64,000 bases of DNA from Peromyscus leucopus (GCF_004664715.2 NC_051071.1:90315436-90379435), one strand, 5' to 3'. Counted from the stretch's first letter, positions 43,414-55,107 are shown. Program-made: numbers and translations. The notes: generated by a model from the letters alone, not told the origin.

Positions 43414-43745
43414 GTGTGCTAGTCAGCTTTGTGTGACTATGATGATTTGGAGAAAAGTGACTTCAGAGGTTTCTGACGACTGGTGTGTGACCTTGTTGTG
43501 TTGGACCAGTGGCAGTTTACATGTACATGCATGTACCTGCGCAGAGATGCCCGTTTGCCTCTGCTGTGACAGCAAAAGAGAGGAGGCAAAGGCAGAAGCC
43601 TCGGTGGTTCCTTTACGGGAGTGCCTCGAGGGACCTCATTTCCCTCCTCTGGGCTCAACCCCTAAAGGTCAGTCTCCCTCCATCAGTACAGCTGAGGACA
43701 CGTGGGTCTTGGGGTGAGGGTGCATTTAGATCTAAATTAAAAGAA
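43414..43745 (-). mobile_element. Degraded MaLR-like LTR fragment
   Basis: 'gtgctagtcagctttgtg' followed by 'gatttggagaaaagtgac' and 'cttcagaggtttctgac' resembles the 3' side of a rodent MaLR-type LTR in reverse. The distal part (43540 onward) is unclear. Confidence 0.35.
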
Positions 43746-43994
43746 TGAGTTTCAGATTTCCAGACTACCTGCTCTGCCTAGCCCCTACCCCCAAATCCAT
43801 GTCTCAAGTGGTCTGTTAGAAATGTGTGGCCATTTCTAACAGAAATGGTAAATTTTCAGGGCCTAAGACAGAGGTCAGGATGTGGGAATAGGTTAGTCTA
43901 AGACAACTCCCCTGTAGGCGAGGAGAAGGCAGGAGGATGGCTTGGGAGATACAAGAGAGCCATGAAGATGGGGTCAGAAAGAGACCATAGACAT

Positions 43995-44154
43995 CCTGTG
44001 GTCTGGAGCTGCTGAGATGGCTCAGCTGTTAGGAGCAGTTGTGCCCAAGCTTTATGACCCGAGTTCAGTCTCTAGGAGCGGCCTGGTGAAAGGGATGAAT
44101 TAGCTCCCACTAGATGTCCTCTGACCGTCACATGTATCCTGCACATCTGTAAAT

Positions 44155-44156
<2 letters not shown>
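43995..44156 (+). mobile_element. B3 SINE
   Basis: 'gctgctgagatggctcag', 'caagctttatgacccgag', then 'ctagatgtcctctgacc' and a CA-rich tail. Confidence 0.8.

Positions 44157-44201
<45 letters not shown>
44157..44201. repeat. (CA)n microsatellite
   Basis: About 22 CA dinucleotides forming the expanded tail of the B3, followed by 'aaaacataataaa'. Confidence 0.97.
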
Positions 44202-44204
<3 letters not shown>

Positions 44205-45185
44205 CATAATAAAGAGGTTTTGTTTGTTTTAGAAAGACATCATGTCATGTATCACATCGCCTTATAGAGAGGAAGCGGAGATCCACACTGATGTGTGCCT
44301 GGCCACCCTGTTTCCTGTCTATCCCAAGGCCATGCATGAGCTTGCCACTGAGCAGGATCTAGAATGTAGGGCGGGGACTTTTGATGCATTTATTAGTTAC
44401 GCGCCCTGGGGCTTCGAAAGAGAAGGTAGGAGACTCAAGGTGTGAGGATGCCCAGGCCAGGGAGAGGGGAATCAAATTTTCCAGCCCTGAAGGACGCTGC
44501 ACAAGCAGGAAATTGCCATGCCATGCTAATGATGGGGATCACCACCACCACTTAATGAATACCTGCTGTAAGCTAGAAGGTGGGCTGGGTACTTTACTGT
44601 AGCATGTCATTTCTACAGAGGCTCCGACGGGAGATGTGCTGCTTCTGTTTTGTGGTTTTTTGTTTTGTGTTTCAGAGGAGGGTGCTAATCGGGGTTAACG
44701 GATTTGCTCAGAGTTACCTGGTTTGCCTCTGTCCGCCCTAGCCGTCTCTCTCTGGGTTTCCGTGGTGTCGTGTTGTCAAGCCCAGACCACAGGCGGCAGG
44801 GTTGTGCAAACATCAGAGATGGGAACTGGGATGAGGCAGCCAGTGTTTACCAGGTGCAGCAGAGGAGAGCTCTGCCACCATGTCCCCAGCAGGCTGTCTC
44901 TCCTGGCACACGCAATAACAAAAGGAGTTCCCACCAACTTATGTAGCTGTCCCTGAGGAACATGAAGATGTCTCTCCAATGTGGCTGTACTCTGATCTTT
45001 GGTTCAGGGCCTATGGGCAACCAATATTGGCAGGGAAAATCCCGGGCTCCTAAAAACCTTTAAAATTTTAACATAAGCTAGCAAGTGGCCTTGGTATAAA
45101 ACAGTCACTGTAGCAAAATCCACTAATACTCTGGAAGTGAGACCATTCCAAACATTTATTAAATCTGAAGTAGTTCACTGGAAGA
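44202..45185. other. Mostly unassigned; weak MIR-like segment
   Basis: 'taatgaatacctgctgtaag' to 'gggtactttactgtag' (44553-44602) recalls MIR elements. The rest, including overlapping frames at 44704-44979, is unrecognised. Confidence 0.3.
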
Positions 45186-45189
45186 AAGC

Positions 45190-45400
45190 ATAGCCGAAGG
45201 AGGAGAATTTGGGGTCTAGGGTAGTGTGCTTGCCCAGCATACAAGAAGCCTCAGGTTCCATTTCTGGTACAATATATATCAGACTAGTGGTACACACCTG
45301 TAATCCCAGCATTCCCTCAGGAGTCAAAGGCAGGGGCGGGGGAATCTTTATTGGCTGCGTGGGGAAGTCTGGAGGGATGGGGTGGGGAGGGAGGAAGCAA
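45190..45400 (+). mobile_element. Old B4/RSINE-type SINE
   Basis: The ID-like head 'gtgtgcttgcccagcatac' with 'ggttccatttctggtac' is joined to the B1-like part 'gtggtacacacctgtaatc' and 'cagcattccctcaggag'. Confidence 0.65.
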
Positions 45401-46730
45401 GACTATGAATCTGGGAGTAGGATTATGCCCACTAATGAGAAGTGGAGGGAGCTAAGCCTTATTCATTGAGCTTCTTGGAGTATTCTAAATATTTCCCAGT
45501 TCTCACAAACTGCAAAGAAAACAGACTCACTTCCTGTGGGCCAGGAGAGGAGCGTGAAGCTGAATCTGGCAGCTCATTTGCTGTGGGTCAGGCAGGCAGT
45601 AAATGCATTCAGACCTGGGCACCCCGAACCCAGAGTCCAGCAGAAGAAGAATCAGATTCAGTCTCTGGCTCCAGGAACCCACCAGAACATGGTGTACAGA
45701 GATTAATGACCCCAGGGCACTTTTATCGTTCCTTAAATGAAATAAATTACTTTTCATAAATAACTGTCCTGAGATAAGATTTTTTTATGCCATGGTGTCC
45801 ACCTGTTCTAAGCACACAGCTGCTAAGAGCCTTTAAGACAGGCAGCTTCCTGGGGTTGAAAATGTCGGTAGAGGCTGGACCGTCTCCCAGGCAGAGGAAC
45901 GGACTGCAGCACATCATGTGACTTAGCTCTAGTGGCTTCCCTTTCCGAGGTCTTTGCTTAAGTGTCTTAAACCCAGCACACATAAGGGGTCAGGGGCTTA
46001 GAGCTGCACTTCTCAGCTTAACTTTTAATCAGCCAGGTGAGTGTGTGTGTGTGTACATACATATATACATACTCATCTGAGGCTTCACTTGTGGCTGCGT
46101 AGGATGGTGGAGGAGCTGTTGAACAGTTTCTGTGCCCATGCACCAACACACCCTAGGCTAAACAGGCAACGCCTCTTGGGTGAGGCCCAGTGTTGGGTGG
46201 TCTTGGGGTGCAGCTTCCCCCAAAGCTGCTTTCCTGGGCTGAAAAGTTCAGATGGTCTGGAGGGTTGTGGAAGGCCAAAGATGCAAGCTAGCCCTGTGCT
46301 GCCAGCTGAACCCTTGGCCGTTGCTGTGGGCCCTCGTGGGGAATCAGCCACATCTAAGTTCCGTCTAGTCTGGCAGCTGCTGTGGGTGTCCCGTGTCCAG
46401 CTCTTTCAAGATGTCCCATGCAGTGCTGGCAGCTAACCAGAAAGCTTGTTTCTTGACCTTATAACCAGATAGACTCTGTTTGGATCCAGTTCCTTTCGAC
46501 CAGACGTTTCTGCTGAGCTTTAGGGCTGAACGGCCCCTGGGAAAAGAATGAATGTAGACCCCGTCTCCGCCCTCATCAGCACTCCGCTTGTAGAACGGCG
46601 AGCCCACCGCTGTCAGAAAGTCCCGCATGCTCGTTTTTCTCATGCAAGTCTCCGTATGTCTGTATCAGAGTATCAGTGCCCTCTCTTCCCTCCGTGTACC
46701 CTGCTAGAGACAGCTGATTGTTGCACGAAT
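45401..46730. other. Unassigned sequence
   Basis: Includes a short GT run at 46040-46054. The 131-codon forward frame at 46041-46436 starts from that run and lacks domains, so I regard it as chance. Confidence 0.45.
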
Positions 46731-46734
46731 CTTA

Positions 46735-47215
46735 AAAGGTCTTAATAAAAACAAACCTGAAGCCGGGTACTGGGGTGAACGCTGGAAGATCAAAAAAGCA
46801 GAACAAGCCACAGCCACCTCATCTCACCAGTTCCTCAGCTGATCCTGTTTCCTCAGACTGGAAACCTCTGAGTCCTCATCCAGATGGATCTCAGCTGAAC
46901 TGCTGCTCAAAAGTCTAAAAGCTTAACCAGGCTCTAGTTCCTGGTCCTTGCACCTTATATACCTTTCTGCTTTCTGCCATCACTTCCTGGGATTAAAGGT
47001 GTGTGTCACCATGCCTGACTGTTTCCAGTGTGGCCTTGAACTCAGAGAGATCAGGCGGATCTCTGCCTCTGGAATGCTAGGACTGGCGTGTGTGCCACCA
47101 TCTTCTGGCCTCCATATCTAGTGGCTGTTCTGTTCTCTGACCCCATATAAGTTTATTAGGGTGCACAGTATCACCACAACATTGATGATATTGCCATCCA
47201 GTAAAAATCTGGTGT
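46735..47215 (+). mobile_element. ERV-like LTR with B1-like internal block
   Basis: 'gtcttaataaaaacaaacc', 'tgaagccgggtactgggg', 'ctcagctgatcctgtttcc', 'tctcagctgaactgctgc' and 'cttatatacctttctgc' (a TATA-like core), then B1-resembling blocks 'gggattaaaggtgtgtg' and 'ggccttgaactcagagag', ending 'aagtttattagggtgcac'. I remember this composite from cricetid genomes as an LTR. No gag/pol/env is present, so it would be solo. Strand is tentative. Confidence 0.5.
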
Positions 47216-47324
47216 TAGAACTGATAGCCTGGGGGTCCTGCAAAACTCCTCTGAGTTTCTTACTCCATAAAATGAAACGAATTTCTACCTTACAGTGTCA
47301 CTGTAGAAATTCAACCAAGACAAC

Positions 47325-47545
47325 AAGAAAGAGCTGAGGATGTGGTTCAGTCGGGGAAGTGTTTGCTCAGCGTACACTAGGCCCTGGGTTCAATCCCTAG
47401 TTCCTCGTAAACCTGGGGTGGTAGTGCACCCTGTAGTCCTGGCATTTAGGAGGTGGAGACAGGAGGATCAGAAGTTCAGGGTCATTCCTGGATACACAGT
47501 GAGTTCCAGGCCAGCCTGAGATATGAGACCCTGTCTTTAAAATTA
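47325..47545 (+). mobile_element. B4/RSINE1 SINE
   Basis: ID-like head 'gctgaggatgtggttcag', 'ggccctgggttcaatcc', then B1-like 'ggtggtagtgcaccctg', 'gttccaggccagcctg' and 'agaccctgtctttaaaa'. Confidence 0.85.
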
Positions 47546-48010
47546 AATCCAACTAACTAACGTGTATGTGTGATAATGCCTTAGCATTACATTTTTATTC
47601 TTTGTGCTTGGCAATGTACTAGACCCTGGGAAAGCAGACATGAATGTCATGACCCTGAAGAAGCTAAGTTTAGTGAGAACGAACTAATTGTAAAAACCAG
47701 TGAGGAAGGAAGTGGGTGGAAGTGCACTTGATGGTCTGGGAGCACCAGAGAAGGGTAGAAGGACAGAGGTGCTGGTCTAGAGACTGGGGTGCTTCCCATG
47801 GGCACTGGTGGCAGTAAGGGGACAGACGGGCAGATGCTAATTCTGTGTAGGTGTCTGGACAAAGAAGAGGAATGAGGTGAATGATTTTATATATATAATC
47901 TTCTGGGAGCCTCATGTTCATGTTTTGTGAAGGTCCCGATTCTGCACCAGCAAAACCACAGTGCAGAACTGTCCTTAGGCGGTTGGGGGAGGCAGGCGGG
48001 CTTGTGCACA
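47546..48010. other. Unassigned sequence
   Basis: No recognised repeat or exon. Confidence 0.4.
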
Positions 48011-48047
48011 CGCGCGCGAGTGCACACACACACACACACACACACAT
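48011..48047. repeat. (CG/CA)n short microsatellite
   Basis: 'acgcgcgcgagtgcac' followed by about 11 CA units: alternating purine-pyrimidine. Confidence 0.9.
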
Positions 48048-49265
48048 GAATACACATATACACACCATATGTATAGGGAAACAATGTGATAACCAGGATG
48101 TTATGACTGCCTTCGGTTCTGTCCGCACGTGGCGTTGGCCAGCAGTCTGCAGGGCTTTCCCTTGGCTGTCTGAGTCCTGGTGCTGTCCCCGCCCTGTGCA
48201 TGTAAAGGGGTGTGCTCAGTGGAAAGTTCTCCACCCGGGGAACCAGGAAGGCCAGTTTCAGTTCCTGCTTGCCGCTTAACTGGCAGCTGGGCCTTGCATC
48301 AGCCCTCATCACCGGACCATGGTTTCCTATAAAAGAAGATCCATTTCCGGTCCCGTGTGAAGCCTTCCGGTGCCTCTTGATGGCTTCTCAGCCCGCGTCA
48401 CTGCTGACCCCAGCTGCTCTGGCCACTGCCCCATCCGTCCCCTGGTTCTCACTGCTTCCCTTTGCACTTGGCCCGCCCTTTTCTTCCATGCCAAGCCCCT
48501 GTGGGTCTGGAGGGACTCCTTGGTGCCAAGTTGGGTTACCAGATAGACAGAGTAAACATGGCTTAAGGTCACCTGGAAAGCCCAGCCACCACCAGAAAAT
48601 GTTTATAGAAGAATCCGATACTCCTTGCTTAGAGCAAAACATCCCGGCTGTCGTCTTAGGCTTATTCTGTGGCTCACTGGGTCACTGAGTTCCTGTTTGG
48701 AGGAATACACTATGATCTTGTTAGCACTTGGGCCTCCATTTTCTTTCTCTCGGTGTCTTGGACTTGACTGTTTCACCAAGGCCTCACAGACTTTGGTACA
48801 AACCAGCATGGCCACGGGCATCTCTCTCTCCTAGCTGGTGTACTCGAGACCTTCGCCAAGTTTCCAGCTCTGCGTTTGAGCACCGTGCTGGGGCTCAGAG
48901 CAGGAGAGAGGTGGCAGCTGTACAACCTGAAATCCTCCTCCGAGCTCATAAATGAGTTGAGGCCCAGGTTTCCTCTACAGTAATTAAAAGCATTCAAAGG
49001 TGTGCTGCGGGTTTCCAAGGAAGAGCATTCTGTGGAAGCGGCCCACAGGGGCGGAGGTAGGGAACTTACTAGTTAACCAAGTGTGCAGATCCGATGGGTT
49101 GGATACTTGATTTCTAAGCTTGGAGTCCCACAGCTGTGTACTGTGAGCTGCTGCTCATTCTCAGAGTTGCCCCGAACCAGTTTAGCCCAAGCTCAGGCAT
49201 TCTCTTTGTGTCTCCATCTCTCTCCAATCCTGGTGTGGATCTTGGCAGTATGGCTGGCTCCTTGA
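48048..49265. other. Unassigned sequence
   Basis: About 1.2 kb with no named repeat. Overlapping frames on both strands at 48212-48821 have no recognisable domains. Confidence 0.45.
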
Positions 49266-49269
49266 TAAG

Positions 49270-49765
49270 CTACCGTGGCTGCTAAGGAATAAACAGGTTG
49301 TGGTCCAGGGGTCCAGGATAAAAGGACTCTTTCTAGAGCTTTGTTGTGGCTGTTTAGGCGAACAGTTAGCATAAGTCCTTAGTGTTAATATTCTGATCCC
49401 ACCCCTCGGGGCCGCCCTGCCTCCTGACATAGAAGCCTCTTCTTAAGGAGAAACTCCGCCTCTTCCTCCATCTCTCCCTCCACTTCCAGGAGGTGTGCAC
49501 TCCTCAACCTCCCTCCCCCCCTCCCTTCCCCCCTCCTCCCCTCCCTCTCTCCCCCCTCTCTCTTTTCCTGTCTTCTCTCTGTCTCTCTATTATAATAAAC
49601 CATTTCCATGCAGATGCAGCCTCTGGGTTGTGAATGTCCACCCACCACCATGCCCGCGTGGAGTGGGTCACCCACCAGCCCACCGCTGCATCTGCCCAGC
49701 ATGCCAGCATGTTTCCCTGCACACGCTGGATACCCTCGGGGTCCCCCGTGTAATAAATCATAACA
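49270..49765 (+). mobile_element. Candidate ERV LTR containing a pyrimidine tract
   Basis: The layout looks LTR-like: a U3-type stretch with 'aggaataaacagg' and 'aggataaaaggac', a C/T tract (49498-49575), a poly(A) signal in 'attataataaacc' (about 49590), and a C-rich U5-like end finishing 'gtgtaataaatcataaca'. No primer-binding site or viral gene follows. This rests on layout only, not a family match. Confidence 0.3.
49498..49590. repeat. CCT/CTCTCT polypyrimidine tract
   Basis: Almost pure C/T on the plus strand with runs such as 'cctccctcccccc' and 'ctctctctcc'. Confidence 0.9.
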
Positions 49766-49834
49766 CTTAGTAGCCCCAAGTCCCTATTTCCACAGTGTAG
49801 TGAAGTGTATGTTATCACTGTCCAAGTCATGTGG

Positions 49835-50015
49835 TGCTTATGTGCTGGCACTGAGCAGCTACCTGTGCACGGCTGGACTTAGTAAATCTTTACACTCACT
49901 ATTGTCTGCTTTATTGATACAAAAAGACAGGGACAGGGTTGGTAAGTAACCTAACTTAAGCTACACAGCTTATAAATGGCAGATCCAGGGTTCTTCCTTG
50001 AATAGTGTATTTGTT
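49835..50015 (-). mobile_element. MIR-like fossil SINE
   Basis: 'gctggcactgagcagc', 'aaaagacagggacagg', 'gctacacagcttataaatgg' and 'cagatccagggttctt' match the reverse of a MIR core and tail region. Confidence 0.5.
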
Positions 50016-50580
50016 CCCTGACTCTACTGACCTCAGAGAAGAGGAAGTGAAGTTGGGAGTGGAAGCTTGGACAGCACTAAGGGGCATTTTTCAAATCACC
50101 CCTAACCCCGGAACCATCTGGAGTTTATGCTGGCTCCAGGTGATTTCATTTGGTTCTCGCTGGCATGCTTCCTGGCCCCCTCTGTCAGTGCTGCAGTGAC
50201 CAGGTCTGGGCACCTGGCACGGCAGAACTGGAGGGACAGATGTGCACGCTGAAGATCCATGACTTCAGCAGAGAGCACCTGCTTTCATTGTCGGAAGACC
50301 TGGGTCTGCATCTCAGGACCACTTCTGTTCCGTGCGGAGTTCTCCCTTCACACTGACTTCACAGGGACCTCGTGGGTTTGAGGGTAAAAATAAGACGGTG
50401 GCGCCCTGAAATGACGGTCGGCTTGCGGGACGGTCGGCTTGCGGTCTGGCTTCTACCCGAGCTGCCTTCTTTGTTGATTGAAGTTTTAAGCTAACTCATT
50501 TGAAAAGAATGGTCGTTTATCCCCTCCACCTCCTCTGTCGTGTGATTGGGTTGTTAGATTGGCTGTTTAAGCATTGGCTC
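50016..50580. other. Unassigned, with a 16-bp tandem duplication
   Basis: At 50413-50444 'gacggtcggcttgcgg' occurs twice in tandem. Otherwise no named repeat. Confidence 0.5.
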
Positions 50581-50581
50581 A

Positions 50582-50792
50582 TGGGGCTGGACAGGTGTCA
50601 CAGCCATTAGGAGCACCGGCTGCTTTTCTGGAGGACCCAGGTTCAATTCCCAGCACCCATGTGACAGCAGCTCACGACTGTCTGTAGCTCCAGTTCCAGG
50701 CAAGTGGGTGACCTCTCCTCTCCTGCAGGTAACAGTCATGCACACGGTACACAGATACACATGCAGACAAAGCACTCACACACGTTAGATAG
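50582..50792 (+). mobile_element. B2/B3 SINE
   Basis: Head 'ggggctggacaggtgtc', 'gcaccggctgcttttctgg', 'gttcaattcccagcac', 'agctccagttccaggc' and a CACA-rich end. Confidence 0.85.
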
Positions 50793-50893
50793 TAGATGGA
50801 AAGATGGATGGATGGATGGATGGATGAATGGATGGATGGATGGATGGATGGATGGATGGATGGATGGATAGATGGATGGGTGGATGGATAAAA
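50793..50893. repeat. (GGAT)n microsatellite
   Basis: About 100 bp of GGAT/GATG tetranucleotides with a few changes (gaatg, gatag, gggtg), starting at the tail of the preceding SINE. Confidence 0.97.
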
Positions 50894-53048
50894 TTCTTAA
50901 GGCAAAATTTTTTTTGCTCAGAAATTTCTGGATGCCTTTGGACTATCTTCCCAGGAATTTGGTGGAGGTTTGGTTAACTAACTTCCACTCTCAAATAAGA
51001 CCGAGCACATTTTTTAGCTTCCCTTTCACCATGGTTTTGCACCTCTCCTGAACATTCCCTGCCCACTGTAAAATGTTAGGACCCCCCTCTTCCACATTCA
51101 GAACCAATGAAGACGGGAAAGGGCCAGGCTGGCTGTTAGCCGCCCGCCATTTCAACCACTGAGGACACTTTCTGTAGAATGAGACAGAGTAGCCTCCTGA
51201 GAGCTCATCCCTGGACTGTGCGGACTTAACTACCCTTCCCCTGCCTCAGCAGGATAACAGAAGCTGGCAGGCAGCTAACGGGAAAGCCGCCTGTGCCCTG
51301 CAGGCTAGGAGTCCAGAAATGTTGCCTCTGTAGCCTGGCCTCCGAAGAGGCAAGAGGGTGACAGATAGTGAGGAGGGTGGGGCAGAGAAGGGGCCAGGTG
51401 GACTCCCTGGGGATCCCCTCCAGGTGAGAGACCACCGGGAGTGTGACTAAAGGTCCCTTCAACTCAGCTGCTGCGGCAGGTCTCCAGGGGAAGGAAGTCA
51501 CAAACGTGCGGACAGTCTCAGCCTCCCCCTTCCCTGATGTCCCCACTGCCTTGTTTCCCGCTCCTTCTAATAATTAATCCATATTTGATGATTCTTCTTC
51601 ATAAGGCGCGTAGGCGGGTATGCCTGCCAGGCACCCGTAGGTGGACACAACAGAGCCCAGAGGTGAATTTGATCCTAAAGACACTCAGAGTAGGTTGTAT
51701 GGCAGCCATCGGCTGGGAACGGAACAAGCGCATCCCGGCTGCTGTCACCACCCAAGCCAGTTCATGACTGTTGGCATTTCTCACAGGTCTGCTTTGCAAG
51801 TTGACTGTGTTTAAGCAACAGAACCCCCATAGACCCACCCCATCCTGCCATTCTCTGCATCTGAGCCCTGTCTCAGGACCACAGTTTAACAAGGCGGCCA
51901 CTGGCTGGGTGTCTGCTCGGTTGGCTTTTTAGCTGGTGCTCTCAGCCAAACCTTTGGGAGCTGCTTGCCAGCCAGGACAGGGCTGATTATGTCTGTGTGC
52001 TGAGCCAGCTTGTGCTGCATGCTCTCCTCAGGTGGGCTCTGGGTTTAGAACAGCCCGTGCACAAGCATCCATAGCAGGCACTGGGTAAGAACCTCACCTG
52101 GTAAGGGTCACAGCTCCAACCTGCTGAGTCACTTCAGTTCTGCCTCGCTGGCTAGGACTTCCAAGCCGAATTAAGTTTGCCTTTCCTGCCCATGCGTTCC
52201 AGCCTGCCAGCAACTCTCTGTGCAAGTCTGTGGGGGCTCAAGTAGACAGGGAACAGGTCTGAGGGAAGCCCTGCTCATCTGAATTCAGGTGTTGTGTTGC
52301 AAGAAACACCCAGTGACCCACGCACGCCCCTCCGGAGGAACCTGTCAGCATTTATTCATGCAAGCAGGCCATTGTGACTTGTCACTGAGAACACAAAGGG
52401 TGCCAGAGAGCCCCGCAGCCTTCTGACCACCTTTGTTCCCGTTCGCCAGGGATGAACATGAACAAGAAAAATAAATACCAAGGAGCAGACAAGAACTGCA
52501 TAAGCCTTTGTTTCAGAACTTGAAAACTAAATGTGTTCAGGCCAAAAAACCTACGTCCCCCACTCCTTCTCCGTTTGCCCCAGCCTGATGCAACCTCGTT
52601 CTTAAATTACACCACTCTGTTAAAAAATTGTTTTCTCTTCTTTCCTGCTTCTTTTTTTCTTTTCTCTCCCTCCAAGTGTTTTAGTTCTCCCGGGTTCTGC
52701 CCCCAGGAACTCCCTCTTCCTTCTGAGCAGTGGAGTTGTTGTAAATGAGCACTGTGGGGCTCCTGCCCACACATCCAGGAGCAGAGGGGCTGAGAAGAGA
52801 CCGACAGCTCTTGGGGTGAATCACGAAGTAGTCATACACATCAGAAGTCCTGGAGATCTTACACACTGGGAACATCTTGTTTCTCTGTCACTCGTTTGAA
52901 CTTAGTACTTAAATGTACTGAATTTTGATTAACATTTAATGTCCATGTAAATTGAAAATGTTTTGTGAGTGAGAATGTTGGTAAATCTCTAGAATATAGT
53001 AGCAGGGCCTCCCAACAAAGGGAAATGCCAAATGAAATTTTTTTCCAA
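50894..53048. other. Unassigned sequence
   Basis: About 2.1 kb with no repeat I can name. Frames at 51226-51901 overlap on both strands and 52533-52748 is a low-complexity pyrimidine frame. No exon supported. Confidence 0.45.
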
Positions 53049-53049
53049 T

Positions 53050-53256
53050 TTTTTAAGATTTATTTATTTACTTATTTATTTATTTATTTATGTATGTGAG
53101 TGCTCTATCTGGATGTATGCCTGCACACCAGAAGAGGGCACCAGATTTCACTGCTGATGGTTGGGAGCCACCACATGGTTGCTGGGAATTGAACTCAGGA
53201 CCTCTGGAAGAGCAGCCAGTGCTTTTAACCTCTGAGCCATCTCTCCAGCCCCGGCA
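53050..53256 (-). mobile_element. B2 SINE, well preserved
   Basis: An antisense B2 with a TTTA-rich tail (53060-53092), 'gaagagggcaccagattt', 'ccaccacatggttgctgg', 'aactcaggacctctgg' and the reversed head 'agccatctctccagcccc'. The Pol III A-box/B-box region can be followed in reverse. Among the clearest SINEs here. Confidence 0.95.
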
Positions 53257-54190
53257 CATGAATTCATGACAGTGTGATCCAGGGAATTTATTTCATAACC
53301 ATTTGTCATGTGTCTTATGTCCAAGACAGCCAGAAACAGATGACAGATATCCAGAGGTCAGTGAGACACAGTCCCTTCTCTGAAATGGCACTGTTCATTG
53401 GGTAAACAGCAGTTGTGTCTTAGTGTTTACACTAGTGAACTGTGGGTAATGTGGCATGGGAACTCAGAGACGCCCAGTTAACTCAGCCTTGGAGCGGGAG
53501 GGGAGACTTTGCTCGTAGGACACAGCGGAGTTTGGATTTTTAAGTAGCAGCTGAACTCTACACTTCAAGCCCTCGATGGTCCCCTGCATGTCCATCTAAG
53601 CAGACTTGAGCTCCGAACATCAGGAGCCTGAGACGTGAAGACCTTGCCTGGTTAGGTGACCTTGCCTGGACCCAGCAGCAGTATGGCGTAAGGACAGGAA
53701 TTCCACAGGGACTGTCTTTCTGCTGCTGGAAACTGAACTGGGGCCATGGCTGGGGCCGTCATGTAAGAGTTTTGGAGAGGCAGGATCTGCTTCTGAGTGT
53801 GGCTTCTCCTGAATGGCCCATGTTACCCGAAGCCGACTTACAAGAACTGTTAGTTATCTTTTGGCTTTTAAAACTCTCTCGAAAATGGACTCCCTGCGAT
53901 GTCTCATAGGACACCACGCACACTAGACTGTCGGGCGACATAATTAAGCACATGATAGAAAGACTGAAGGAATCATTTCCATCTGTTTTGCTAAACAGAG
54001 ACACGCTCAATACAGACTTAATAATTTGCATTGGACTGTTCAAACGCTGAGCACTGTCCTAGTCCTCTATACATAATTGCATCATCACTCTATTGGTTAA
54101 AAGTGAGCCAGCGTGGCCTTTTGACCTTACACAGGTGCGCGTATTCTAAAGAATTTATCCACTAAACATTTGTGAATTTGTTTACTTATG
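53257..54190. other. Unassigned sequence
   Basis: No named repeat. The 94-codon minus frame at 53759-54043 is unrecognised. Confidence 0.4.
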
Positions 54191-54195
54191 GTTTT

Positions 54196-54312
54196 GCTTT
54201 TTTTTTTTTTTTTTTGATACAGACTCTGACTTTGTATCCCAGGCTGGCCTGGACTCGTGAGTGATCATCTAGTCTCTGCCTCTTGTTCTGAAATCACAAG
54301 CTTGTGCCAGGG
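54196..54312 (-). mobile_element. Degenerate B1-like SINE
   Basis: A T-run, then 'gatacagactctgac', 'ccaggctggcctggac' and 'ctctgcctcttgttctg'. Confidence 0.6.
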
Positions 54313-54317
54313 TGTCC

Positions 54318-54462
54318 AGCTCTTACGGTATTGCTTTGTTTTGGTTTTGAAATAGATTCCCCCTGTGTGGCCAAGGTTGCTCTTGAAATCACTATCCTCC
54401 TGCATCCGCCTGCTGAGAGCTGGGGTGACAGGTGGGTAACGCCACACGCAGCTGTCGCAGAC
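54318..54462 (-). mobile_element. Second degenerate B1-like SINE
   Basis: 'ggttttgaaatagattcc', 'gccaaggttgctcttgaa' and 'gctggggtgacaggtggg' follow the antisense B1 order with strong divergence. Confidence 0.45.
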
Positions 54463-54599
54463 CAGGGTGAGATATTCAGAGCAGGTTAGGGTTTTGGCGG
54501 TGACACAGTTCTACCACCTTGCTGTGACTGTCTTTAGAACCTAAGTAGGTTAGGACCATTCGGGAACTCATGCCAGCTCTTCTGACGTCATTTATTCAT

Positions 54600-54695
54600 C
54601 CACAGTTGTGCTGGGGTGTGGTTTAGCCGTAGAACACTTACTAGTCTCTGTGTGCAAAGTCCCAGGTCCAATTTCCAGCACCGCCAAAAATTGTC
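54600..54695 (+). mobile_element. ID/RSINE1-type SINE fragment
   Basis: 'gctggggtgtggtttagc', 'agtcccaggtccaattt' and 'ccagcaccgccaaaaatt' match an ID-like head. Confidence 0.6.
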
Positions 54696-54881
54696 GTTTT
54701 TCCCTTTCTCATTTCATTTTGCTTTCTGGACCAAGGCGTTAGCCCTCACTTTATGAAGACATCGTTTAACATTTTACTTGATCTCAACCAAGTGGCTGAG
54801 GAGCCACAACTTGATATTTCTATACTTCATTATTCTTTGCATGAAAAATTGGGGAAATAACTTGCTTAAAGGGTTTAAACC

Positions 54882-55027
54882 ATGCCAGGCGGCGGTGGCA
54901 CACACCTTTAATCTCGGCGCTCGGGAGGCAGAGCCAGGCGGATCTCTGAGTTCGAGGCCAGCCTGGTCTACAGAGCAAGATCCAGGACAGGCACCAAAGC
55001 TACACAGAGAAACTCTGTCTTGAAAAG
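54882..55027 (+). mobile_element. B1 SINE
   Basis: 'gccaggcggcggtggcac', 'ggcgctcgggaggcagag', 'aagatccaggacaggcacc' (cricetid-style) and 'agaaactctgtcttg'. The tail leads into a long GA tract. Confidence 0.95.
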
Positions 55028-55028
55028 T

Positions 55029-55104
<76 letters not shown>
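55028..55104. repeat. (GA)n microsatellite
   Basis: About 36 GA dinucleotides, uninterrupted, immediately after the B1 tail. Homopurine on the plus strand. Confidence 0.98.

Positions 55105-55107
<3 letters not shown>

Noticed and set aside
46041..46436. 131-codon forward ORF
   Set aside because: It begins in a short GT run, is overlapped by a reverse frame of similar length, and shows no domain.
50793..50893. Telomere-like or satellite repeat
   Set aside because: The unit is GGAT, not TTAGGG, and the tract starts at a SINE tail, so it is an ordinary microsatellite.
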